This document shows, in pieces, positions 37,337 through 45,188 of a stretch of 56,279 bases of DNA; the first letter of the stretch is position 1, and each line of letters starts with the position of its first letter. The stretch lies in the NCBI GenBank assembly GCA_964579735.1, contig CAZOHH010000004.1:1-56279 (forward strand), read 5' to 3'. The translations under genes were made by a program, and so were the position numbers. The notes under the pieces are model-generated. The model was not told where the DNA came from. It did no database searches and worked only from the letters and a program-made list of their open reading frames with translations. The DNA comes from CAILLO01 sp964579735. GTDB lineage: Bacteria; Bacillota; Clostridia; Saccharofermentanales; UBA5734.

Positions 37337-37342
37337 ATTCTA
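37337..37342 (-). promoter_or_regulatory. Extended -10 promoter upstream of the acyl-CoA ligase
   Basis: On the minus strand TG-A-TAGAAT forms an extended -10 box (TAGAAT matches five of six). No clear -35 is present at the proper distance. The leader to ATG 37208 would be about 120 bases. It lies between the histidine kinase stop and the ligase gene. Confidence 0.5.
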
Positions 37343-37371
37343 TCACACCCTGTTTCGGGAGGAAGATGCGC

Positions 37372-38811
37372 TCAGAGGAGGGCCGGTGGGAATTTCGCGC
37401 TGAAGACGCTTCCTCGACCTTCGACGCTTTTGGCTTCCATGGAGCCATGGTGGGCTTCGACGACGGCGCGGGTGATTGCGAGACCGATGCCGGCGCCGCC
37501 CGTGCCGCGGTTCCGCGAACGGTCCACGCGGTAGAAGCGCTCGAAGACGTGCGGCAGGTCCTCTACGGGAATCCCCTCGCCGTTGTCCTCGACGGTCAGA
37601 ATGGAGCCGCCGTCGGGAGAAGTACGCACTTCGACATGGACCGTACCTTGTGCCGGCGTGTGACGAAGCGCGTTCGACAGCAGGTTGGTCACGACCTGGG
37701 GAAGACGAACGGAATCACCGAGGACGCTGGCGGGTTCAGCGTCGAGCATCAGTGCGACGCCTTTGCGTTCGAAGGCAGCCTCGAAGGAGCGGACGACCCT
37801 CTCTGCCAGCTGGTCGAGACGAAGAGGTTGGAAATCGATGCCATTCAAGGGTTGTTCGGCGCGTGCCAGGCCCTCGAGGTCTCCGACCAGGGAACCGAGG
37901 CGCAGGGTTTCCTCATGGCAGGCCCGGAGGCGTTCGGGAGTCGGGTCGCGGAGACCGTCGGCCAGCATTTCAAGCTGGACGGACAGCGCCGACAGTGGGG
38001 TGCGCAGTTCATGGGCTACATCGGCGGTCAAGCGGCGCCGCATCGACTCCTGCTCTCCCAGAGTCGCCTCCAATCGGTCCAGACTCTGATCCAGCTCGAC
38101 GATTTCGCGGATCCTTGCTTCTTCCGCGACCATGGTGGACGGTTGTCCAGAGGCGATGCGGTTCGCGGTGCGCGCGGCAGAACGAATGGGACGGGACAGA
38201 AGGCGGGACAGGAGGAAGGCGACGACCAGAGCGGCTGCCATGGATATCAGTGCCGCGAAGACCAGCATCCGATTGAGCGAAGCCAGCAGGGCCAGATCGG
38301 CGTCGCTGAGAAAAAACGGACCATAGAAGCCGAAGTGAAGGGTCCCCACCGTCGACCCACCGACAACGACCGGTATCAGGGTCTCGCTGTAGCCTCCACG
38401 GAAGCTTCGGTCGAAGCTCCGCATGTTCGTGGCCATGTGATCCATCATCGCGGTGCAGGTGCCGCTGTTTTCCTTTGCGGCGTCCCACAGGACGACGTCG
38501 TTCACATCACACAGACTCAGGATGATGCCCTGGTCGAGGGCTTGCTCTCCGACCGCGGAGATGTCCGCCAATGGGAAGTCCTTCGCATCGGGATCATAGA
38601 GATTCGCGACTTCAACGACATAGGTCGTGCGGAATTCGTCGAGCCTCTTCATGGCATAATCCCTGAAACCGGATATGAGGAAGCGGTTGGCCAGGACGGC
38701 CGACAGAAGGACCAGGAGCAGCGTGATGCCGGCGAAGGATGCGAGGAGCACCGTTCGGATGGAGAAGCTGCGGCGGTCATGGGGCGGCATCTTGCGTCTT
38801 CGTGTCTTCAT
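37372..38811 (-). CDS. Sensor histidine kinase
   Basis: A 479-residue membrane kinase paired with the regulator upstream. Membrane helices lie at about 17-45 and 172-202, enclosing an extracellular sensor domain of some 125 residues with no recognisable fold. A HAMP domain follows (LLSRPIRSAARTANRIASG). The dimerisation box carries the phospho-histidine His267 (ADVAHELRTPLS), and the ATPase domain has the N box (TNLLSNALRHTP) and G boxes (VEDNGEGIP and GTGGAGIGLAI). The ATG overlaps the regulator stop as ATGA. The signal is unknown. Confidence 0.93.
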   Translation of the reverse strand: MKTRRRKMPPHDRRSFSIRTVLLASFAGITLLLVLLSAVLANRFLISGFRDYAMKRLDEFRTTYVVEVANLYDPDAKDFPLADISAVGEQALDQGIILSLCDVNDVVLWDAAKENSGTCTAMMDHMATNMRSFDRSFRGGYSETLIPVVVGGSTVGTLHFGFYGPFFLSDADLALLASLNRMLVFAALISMAAALVVAFLLSRLLSRPIRSAARTANRIASGQPSTMVAEEARIREIVELDQSLDRLEATLGEQESMRRRLTADVAHELRTPLSALSVQLEMLADGLRDPTPERLRACHEETLRLGSLVGDLEGLARAEQPLNGIDFQPLRLDQLAERVVRSFEAAFERKGVALMLDAEPASVLGDSVRLPQVVTNLLSNALRHTPAQGTVHVEVRTSPDGGSILTVEDNGEGIPVEDLPHVFERFYRVDRSRNRGTGGAGIGLAITRAVVEAHHGSMEAKSVEGRGSVFSAKFPPALL

Positions 38812-39512
38812 CGTCGGCCCCCCTCGAAGCGGTAACCGACGCCATGGACCGTCGCGATGTAGCGCGGAACGCGCGGTTCGTCCTCGATCTTCAATCGGAG
38901 GTTCTTGATATGGCTATCGACCGTGCGGTCGAATCCTTCGAAATCGTCGCCCATGGCCTGAGCGATCAACTCCTCGCGGGTGAAGACCTTCGTGGGGTGG
39001 GAGGACAGCGTGAAGAGGATCGCCATCTCGATACGCGTCAGTGGAATGGTTCGTCCGTCCTTTCGCGCTTCATGTCGTTCGGGGTCGACGACCAGACGCC
39101 CCTCGTCGAAGAACAGCCGTTCGGCGACGGCGGTATCGGGCGCGGAACGGCGGAGGACCGCGGCGACGCGCGCTGCGAGGACCTTGAGGCTGAAGGGCTT
39201 GACCAGATAGTCGTCGGCGCCGAGGTCTAGGCCGGACAACATGTCTTCTTCAGCGGCCTTTGCCGTCATCATCACGACAGGGACCCGTGATCGGGCACGA
39301 ATCGAGCGGCAGACCTCCTCTCCGCTCAGCATCGGCAGCATGAGGTCCAGCAGCACCAGTGCGGGTTGGTGGCGATCGAAAGAGGAGAGGGCGGAAACGC
39401 CGTCTCCGGTGGTCTCCACGGAATAGCCGAGTCGCACGAGATATTCGCCGACTGCTTCCCGGAGTTCCCTTTCGTCCTCTACGACGAGGATGCGCACCGC
39501 TGGATCCGTCAT
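38808..39512 (-). CDS. OmpR-family response regulator
   Basis: A 234-residue regulator with a receiver domain (acidic pair in VEDERE, phospho-acceptor Asp56 in LLDLMLP, and the lysine of LVKPFSLKVL). The C-terminal winged helix has the TRIEMAILFTLSSHPTKVFTR-type recognition region and a final GVGYRFEG wing. ATG 39512 has AAGGGAAG six bases upstream; the longest frame begins with a GTG six codons earlier. It is coupled to the kinase gene. Nothing in the flanking genes reveals its regulon. Confidence 0.93.
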   Translation of the reverse strand: MTDPAVRILVVEDERELREAVGEYLVRLGYSVETTGDGVSALSSFDRHQPALVLLDLMLPMLSGEEVCRSIRARSRVPVVMMTAKAAEEDMLSGLDLGADDYLVKPFSLKVLAARVAAVLRRSAPDTAVAERLFFDEGRLVVDPERHEARKDGRTIPLTRIEMAILFTLSSHPTKVFTREELIAQAMGDDFEGFDRTVDSHIKNLRLKIEDEPRVPRYIATVHGVGYRFEGGRR

Positions 39513-39570
39513 TCGTGTCTTCCCTTCCACAATCGTCTGAACGATTCCTTGTGGACAGAATAGCCGAGAA

Positions 39571-42500
39571 TCATGGAGAAATTGCGGAAGCTTTCTTGTT
39601 CGCGACGGTCTCGCGAATTTCGAACAGGTCGAGAATCTCGTCCTCTGTCAGTCGAGACAGGAACGTCTCTCCAGGACGGAGGATCGAATCGATCAGTCCC
39701 TTCTTGCGCTGCTGCATCTCGATGACCTTCTCCTCGATCGTGCCCTTCGAAATGAGCTTGATCACTTGTACGGACTGTTTCTGTCCGATACGGTACGCGC
39801 GGTCGGTCGCCTGGTCCTCGACGGCCGGATTCCACCAGGGGTCGAAATGGACGACCATGTCCGCACCGGTCAGGTTGAGCCCAGTTCCGCCTGCTTTCAG
39901 CGAAATCAGGAAAATCGAGCCCGCGCCGGCGTTGAAACGGCGGACGAGGTCCGAGCGCTCACCGACAGGAGTGCTGCCGTCCAGATAGGCATAGGGGATC
40001 CCCTGGGCGTCCGCCCATGTGCGGATGATGGCGAGGATGCTCGTGAACTGGGAGAAGACGAGCAGTCGGTGGCCGGACTCGAGGGCATCCTCGACGATTT
40101 CTGCCAGAAGCTGCATCTTGCCGCTGTCGCCGGTGTACTCCGGCATGAAGGAGGCGGGGTGGCAGCAGATCTGACGCAAGCGCGTGAGGATGGAGAGTAT
40201 ACGGATACGTCCGCGTTCCGCGCCATTCACGGCCAGTTCTTCGGCGACCTCGCGCTTCGCGAGCGTGAGTTGCGCGACGTAGATCTTCTTCTGCTCGTCG
40301 GTCATCTCGGTGCTCATGCGCGAATCGAATTTCGGGGGTAATTCTTTCAAGACATCCTTCTTCAAACGGCGAAGGAGGAATGGCGCGATCAGGGAGGACA
40401 GGCGGGCCAGTGCCTCGGCATTGCCGTCGATGGAGATGGGCTTCTCGTAGAGTGCCTGGAATCGCGAGTAGGAATGCAGGTATCCCGGCATGACGAAATC
40501 GAAGATGCTCCAGAGCTCGTCGAGCGAGTTCTCGATAGGAGTGCCCGTGAGGGCGAAGCGGCGCGGTGCCTGGATCTGCTTGACGGCACGCGCGTTGACG
40601 GAGGATGCGTTCTTGATGTGCTGCGCCTCGTCGAGGAAGCATACGGAGAAGGGTATCTCGGCGTATACGTCGATGTCGCGGCGGATCAGCGGATAGGACG
40701 TGATGACGAGGTCGGTGCGGGCGATCTCCTGCATCAGTTCCTGTCTCTGCCGCGGAGGGCCGGAGACGACGAGCGTCCGCAGGGAAGGGGCGAAGCGGGT
40801 GGCTTCCTCCTGCCAGTTGAAAAGGAGCGAGGAGGGTGCGACGACCAGAGCGGGCGGGTCGTCGGGAAGTCGGATGGAGAGGAGGTATGCGAGCGTCTGC
40901 AGGGTCTTCCCGAGACCCATGTCGTCGGCGAGGATGCCGCCCATTCCGAATTCCGACAGTGTCCGCATCCAGCGGAACCCGGTGCGTTGGTAATCTCGCA
41001 GCACGCCGGCGACTTCTTCGGGGACAGGATAGTCCATGTCCTGAGGTTCGCGCAGGTTGAGTACGAGCCGCTTGAATGCCTGGTTGCGGTCGACGCGGCC
41101 CTGTTCGAGGCGCTGCAGCTGGGAGTCCAGGAAGAGCGCGCGGTAGGTCGGGATCTCGACGGCGCCGCGGCGAAGTCCGTCGCCATCGAGTCCGAGTTCG
41201 TCCATGGTCTTCGAAACGGTCTGGAGGAGTCCATCCTCCAGGTCTATGAAGGTTCCGTCGCGGAGACGGAAGTATTTCCTCTGCTTCTGGAGAGCCGACA
41301 GGATGGCGCCGAGCTCCTGATCCGTGATCTCCGCATGTTGGAAAGTGAAGGACAACAGGTTCTTCCCTTCCTCGTACCGGAGTCCGGTGCGGAAGGCGCG
41401 CGCGTCGCGTATGCGGAGTTTTCGGAAATCCTCGGAGAGGAACAGCTCGGCCTGCTCGGCCAGAAGGGGGAGGTCGTCGCGGAGGAAGGAGTATAGGCGA
41501 TCTTCATCGGTCAGCACCGCCGTGCCGTCGCGGAACTTGAAGTCCCCACGGTCGAAGAAGGAGATCAAGGTACGTTCCGTGTCGAAATCCCGGATCAGGA
41601 TGCGGTCCTTGCTTGAGGCCACGATCAGGGACACAGGAGTCGAGGCGGGATCGGCAAAGGGATTGATGCAGACATCTTCGTACCAGAACTCCACGGTGGC
41701 GGCGATGCCTTCTCCCGCCCGGTCGAAGTAGATCCGAGGGGAAAGACCGGCGCTGTAGAGGTTGTCGGCGATATCCGCCTCCACCTGGACCCGACCGGTG
41801 AGGCGAAGCCTGGGGATCACGCGGGAAACGACCTTGGCGTCCTCCTCGGGGGAGAAGACGATGCCGCCGGGTGCGCGGGAGAGCGCACGAAGCAGCGGAG
41901 GCAGGATGCGTGCCTGATGACCGTCTATCCGGAATATCGATTCGCTGCGAAGGCAATAGCGGCCGTCCTCCGTCAGAAGCACCGGAATGGGGCCGCCCGA
42001 AATGGACAGGCGCAATCCGTCTCCCATGCGGTCGACATGGAGTTCGATGGGCATCTCCGAGAGGAGGATGGTCGACTGCTCGACGTCCTTCTCCGGCAGC
42101 CGCAGAAGGAAACGGTACCCTTCAAGCAGCTCGAGGGTTCGCCTGAAGATCTGCGGGGGAAGGTACGCTCGGCGGCCTTTGAACAAGCCATGCCCGGAGG
42201 AGCGGACGGTGCTTCCTGGAACCAGTCCGGTTCGGGAACGGAAGGCCTCGGAGTCCCAGAGTTCCTCCAGCAGGACGATGATGCGCTGGTCGGCTTTCGA
42301 GAAACGATGGCGCTTGGGGTCGAAATGGAAACCGCGCCCGATTTCCGTCGCATTGCCGGACTGCAGGCTTTCGCAGAACTCCGCGAGGTTTCGGATGCTG
42401 TAAAGCCGGTCATGGCCGATGCGGAACTCGAGAGCAGGTCGAAGCGGCGAAGCCTTCGAGGAGTCCAGGGACAGGGCAACCTCGAGTAGAACCTCGGTCT

Positions 42501-42870
42501 TCGTGTCTTCCTCTCCGAGTCCGTCGAGCGCGTCGATCAGCTCGGAGCCTGGACCGAAGCGTCGGGATGCTCGCGCAGCCTTCTGCTCGACGGATGCGAT
42601 CAACGCTGCGACGATGTGCTTGCAGGGGCCTTCCGCAGCCGCGAAATCCTCGCAATCGCAACGGCAGCTCTCGTAGGCACCCTCTTCGCCGAACCGGACG
42701 AGGATGTCGAATACCTCCGTGCCACGCACGGAGGCGGTCAGGGAGCGAGCTCCTTCATCGTAGCGCAGGGAGGAGACCCTACCCTGCTCGAAGAAAGCGC
42801 GCCCTCGCGCATAGGTCGTCGGGCGGGAGGTCAAGCTGAAGATGATGCCGTCGTCGAGATGTGGTTTCAC
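39571..42870 (-). CDS. SWIM zinc-finger SNF2-family helicase
   Basis: A 1099-residue DNA translocase. The N-terminus has a SWIM zinc motif (Cys71, Cys73, Cys83, His85). A long middle region corresponds to the bacterial SNF2-associated domain. The C-terminal motor carries DDMGLGKTLQT (Walker A), FLDEAQHIKN (DEAQ box), LTGTPIENSLDELWS, LFSQFT-like motif IV and DRAYRIGQ (motif VI). Bacterial members are linked to DNA repair or transcription recycling but are mostly uncharacterised. The start is GTG with AAGGAG nine bases upstream and an extended -10 promoter. It stands alone as a transcript ahead of the two-component genes. Confidence 0.93.
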   Translation of the reverse strand: MKPHLDDGIIFSLTSRPTTYARGRAFFEQGRVSSLRYDEGARSLTASVRGTEVFDILVRFGEEGAYESCRCDCEDFAAAEGPCKHIVAALIASVEQKAARASRRFGPGSELIDALDGLGEEDTKTEVLLEVALSLDSSKASPLRPALEFRIGHDRLYSIRNLAEFCESLQSGNATEIGRGFHFDPKRHRFSKADQRIIVLLEELWDSEAFRSRTGLVPGSTVRSSGHGLFKGRRAYLPPQIFRRTLELLEGYRFLLRLPEKDVEQSTILLSEMPIELHVDRMGDGLRLSISGGPIPVLLTEDGRYCLRSESIFRIDGHQARILPPLLRALSRAPGGIVFSPEEDAKVVSRVIPRLRLTGRVQVEADIADNLYSAGLSPRIYFDRAGEGIAATVEFWYEDVCINPFADPASTPVSLIVASSKDRILIRDFDTERTLISFFDRGDFKFRDGTAVLTDEDRLYSFLRDDLPLLAEQAELFLSEDFRKLRIRDARAFRTGLRYEEGKNLLSFTFQHAEITDQELGAILSALQKQRKYFRLRDGTFIDLEDGLLQTVSKTMDELGLDGDGLRRGAVEIPTYRALFLDSQLQRLEQGRVDRNQAFKRLVLNLREPQDMDYPVPEEVAGVLRDYQRTGFRWMRTLSEFGMGGILADDMGLGKTLQTLAYLLSIRLPDDPPALVVAPSSLLFNWQEEATRFAPSLRTLVVSGPPRQRQELMQEIARTDLVITSYPLIRRDIDVYAEIPFSVCFLDEAQHIKNASSVNARAVKQIQAPRRFALTGTPIENSLDELWSIFDFVMPGYLHSYSRFQALYEKPISIDGNAEALARLSSLIAPFLLRRLKKDVLKELPPKFDSRMSTEMTDEQKKIYVAQLTLAKREVAEELAVNGAERGRIRILSILTRLRQICCHPASFMPEYTGDSGKMQLLAEIVEDALESGHRLLVFSQFTSILAIIRTWADAQGIPYAYLDGSTPVGERSDLVRRFNAGAGSIFLISLKAGGTGLNLTGADMVVHFDPWWNPAVEDQATDRAYRIGQKQSVQVIKLISKGTIEEKVIEMQQRKKGLIDSILRPGETFLSRLTEDEILDLFEIRETVANKKASAISP

Positions 42871-42909
42871 GCTTTGGAACTCCTTGTCTTCGTCTGCATG
42901 GATGGTTTC

Positions 42910-42915
42910 ATTATA
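42910..42915 (-). promoter_or_regulatory. Extended -10 promoter of the SNF2 gene
   Basis: On the minus strand TG-C-TATAAT gives a perfect extended -10 box about 40 bases before the GTG start. The -35 region is GC-rich and unconvincing, which the extended -10 can offset. Confidence 0.6.
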
Positions 42916-42966
42916 GCAGAACCCGAGAAGCAGCGCGCATCGTTTACCGAGCCTTCCGAATGTGGT

Positions 42967-44505
42967 TCAGGAGGGTTGAAGATATAGGATATCGTAGATA
43001 TCTCCTGTCATGGAGATGCCGGTCAGGTCGGCGGTCCATACGCGACCTGCCACGGTCGCCTGGATCCTGAAGTCATAAGATTTTGAAAGCACCCGATCGT
43101 CCCACGACAGGGTCGATGGCGCGAGAGGGAGCTGGAAGCGGAAGGAGACGCGCGTGGAACCTGCCTCAGGGGTGATGGTGAAATCGGCGGGATATCGGGT
43201 CGACTTCCGAACATAGTCTTCACTTCGATACTGGTTGCCGAAGGAGTCCCTGAAACTCGATGCGAGCAGGGTTCCACACGGACGGAAGACCACACTGTCA
43301 GGCCGCGTGCGGAACGTTGCGGTGAGAGTGACCGTTTCGAGAGCGAGGAAGCGCATCGGATCCAGAGCGACCTTCCGTCCGAGAAGGTCGGTCTGGCCGC
43401 GGAAATATCCGATATCTCCGACGATGCCAACGGATAGGAAGGGCGTCTCGTTCTGCGCCTCGTCCTCGACCGTCAGTACGAGCGAAGCCGTGTCGAAGAC
43501 CCGGTCTCCAAGGACGGAAACCGCCCATGCCGAACCGGTCACCGTCACCGTCCTGCTGGAGGCGCCTCCCAGCTCGGAACGCGTCACGACGATCCAATCG
43601 TCCACCTCCCGAGCGGAGTCACCGGGTCCTTCCACCGACACGTCCCCCAGGGAGGCTCCAAGTCGCGAAACATCGCCCTTTCGAGCCAGCCCGCCATACG
43701 AGAGAATCTTCGCCGTAGCCCGAACCGGGATGCGGACCGATTCGCTCGAGGAGGGGATGCGGTAGATTCCGTCCAAAGGACGCGCGGTCTCCGTGAGCAT
43801 ACAGTCGACGACGACGTTTCCAATGCCCTTTCCGGTGAATGTGGCGTAGCGGAGGTTGGTCGGCGTCTTCCAATAGTGCTTGGTGTGCATGGCGAAGCCA
43901 AGGAACCAGGAAGGCGACGAAAGGACGATGGTGTTCTTCTCCGAGAGGCCCAGAGCGCTGAAGGTCATTCCACCATAGGAACTGCCGCTGTAAAGGAGCA
44001 CGGATGCCTTCACGTGCTCTTTCTCTCGTGCGGTAAGGCGCAGCCAACTGACGGCGGCATCCGTGCCGAGAGCGATCTCCTGCCAGGAACCGGTCCAGTC
44101 CCACGGGGTACTCGAGGTCGTCCCTGCCGGCTTGTCGTCCGGGAAGAACGTATTGGTGAACGTGTACTCGTCATAGGAGTATCCGAGCATCGAATACTGA
44201 CCGGTCGCGGCACTGAAGCGGTTTCCCGGAACGATGCCCGGGGTGCCGTAGACAAGCAGACCGTACCGCCGATAGGTATCGAAGCTGGCGCGATAGGCAT
44301 GGTAGCGGCTTGTGACGGACCGTCCGGTCGCCGACAACCAGGCTTCGTAGGATGATTGGTCCACGATTGCGGCAGGTGCCGCGGCCGCTGCGTAGAACCC
44401 TGGAAGAAGTCTTCCCGGGACAAAGGGCATCGGCACCAGACACGGCAGCAACATAGCCAGAAGAAGGGCGAAGAACCGGGCGACCGATGTCGCGGCGCGG
44501 CTCAC
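42967..44505 (-). CDS. Exported protein of unknown function
   Basis: I do not recognise a family in these 512 residues. An N-terminal signal peptide or anchor is clear (SVARFFALLLAMLLPCLVP, then a second hydrophobic run ending AAAAAPAA). The rest is rich in Ser, Thr, Tyr and beta-strand-forming residues, with only a few cysteines, and reads like a set of extracellular beta domains. The start is a GTG that overlaps the upstream stop as GTGA with GGAGG six bases away, so it is coupled to the gene interrupted by the scaffold gap. It is predicted to be outside the cytoplasmic membrane. Structure prediction would be the way to place it. Confidence 0.75.
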   Translation of the reverse strand: MSRAATSVARFFALLLAMLLPCLVPMPFVPGRLLPGFYAAAAAPAAIVDQSSYEAWLSATGRSVTSRYHAYRASFDTYRRYGLLVYGTPGIVPGNRFSAATGQYSMLGYSYDEYTFTNTFFPDDKPAGTTSSTPWDWTGSWQEIALGTDAAVSWLRLTAREKEHVKASVLLYSGSSYGGMTFSALGLSEKNTIVLSSPSWFLGFAMHTKHYWKTPTNLRYATFTGKGIGNVVVDCMLTETARPLDGIYRIPSSSESVRIPVRATAKILSYGGLARKGDVSRLGASLGDVSVEGPGDSAREVDDWIVVTRSELGGASSRTVTVTGSAWAVSVLGDRVFDTASLVLTVEDEAQNETPFLSVGIVGDIGYFRGQTDLLGRKVALDPMRFLALETVTLTATFRTRPDSVVFRPCGTLLASSFRDSFGNQYRSEDYVRKSTRYPADFTITPEAGSTRVSFRFQLPLAPSTLSWDDRVLSKSYDFRIQATVAGRVWTADLTGISMTGDIYDILYLQPS

Positions 44506-45065
44506 GGGTTGCCTCCAGGCAGGAATTCGACATAGGTCATGTAGGTATCCTGGAAGACCACGGTCGTCTCGGGTAGNNNNNNNNNNNNNNNNNNNNNNNN
44601 NNNNNNNNNNNNNNNNNNNNNNNNNNNNNNNNNNNNNNNNNNNNNNNNNNNNNNNNNNNNNNNNNNNNNNNNNNNNATTCCGCCGGTCGGGTCGCATGAA
44701 GGAGTCGTCGGTTTCGTCGAAGCGGAATCCGAGGCTTCGCCGGGGGTCGGTGTCGCGAAGACTGCCTTGGTTGTAGTCGGTTGAAGCGGTTCCGGGTCTT
44801 TCGCACGGGTCGCAAAGGGACTTCCGGGCGTTTCCGTGCCGTCGACGGGGTTGATGGGGGGCGTGGGAGCCGCAAGCGACCCGCCGGAGAACACGGCCAG
44901 AAGGAGTGCCACGACCAGCAGGGAGAGGAGGGCCACGCCGAAAGGAGTCCCGTATTTGGGATCCTTGCGTCGAAGGCCAGTCTGGAAAGCTCGAACGCGG
45001 TGGTACGCGCGGCGGAACCGGGGACGTCGGCGGAGGAGGGAATCAAGTCCTTTCGAGTTCTTCAT
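44502..45065 (-). CDS. Membrane protein with Thr/Pro-rich exterior, interrupted by assembly gap
   Basis: The visible N-terminal part begins with about 40 basic cytoplasmic residues, then one membrane helix (GVALLSLLVVALLLAVFSGG), then a Thr/Pro-rich extracellular stretch (TPPINPVDGTETPGSP and so on). After the 100-N gap a short tail ends EFLPGGNP and overlaps the next gene. The true length and frame through the gap are unknown, because 100 N is a placeholder. ATG 45065 has GGGGAGG eight bases upstream. It forms an operon with the exported protein downstream. The function is unknown. Confidence 0.6.
   Translation of the reverse strand: MKNSKGLDSLLRRRPRFRRAYHRVRAFQTGLRRKDPKYGTPFGVALLSLLVVALLLAVFSGGSLAAPTPPINPVDGTETPGSPFATRAKDPEPLQPTTTKAVFATPTPGEASDSASTKPTTPSCDPTGGXXXXXXXXXXXXXXXXXXXXXXXXXXXXXXXXXXLPETTVVFQDTYMTYVEFLPGGNP
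44577..44676. other. Scaffold gap (100 N)
   Basis: Exactly 100 undetermined bases, the usual placeholder for a gap of unknown size. It falls in the Thr/Pro-coding region of a membrane protein, where repeats probably broke the assembly. Confidence 0.98.
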
Positions 45066-45152
45066 GGTCATCACCTCCCCTCCATCCTACGTTGGGAGAG
45101 GTGTCCAGATGACTTCAGGGTGTCGACGCCAGGGGTCGAATCGGGGCAAGGA

Positions 45153-45178
45153 AGCGACAGAATCGCCGCGGTGTCGCT
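45153..45178 (-). terminator. Weak hairpin after purL
   Basis: AGCGACA and TGTCGCT pair over 7 bp around a 12-base loop, 11 bases after the purL stop. On the minus strand TCCTTGCC follows, a poor T-tail. It is a possible end of the purL transcript. Confidence 0.4.
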
Positions 45179-45188
45179 ATCTGGCGGG

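Noticed and set aside
44550..44576. LPETT resembling a sortase motif beside the gap
   Set aside because: The residue after LPET is Thr, not Gly, and no membrane helix and basic tail follow; the chain continues to a stop after about 20 polar residues.
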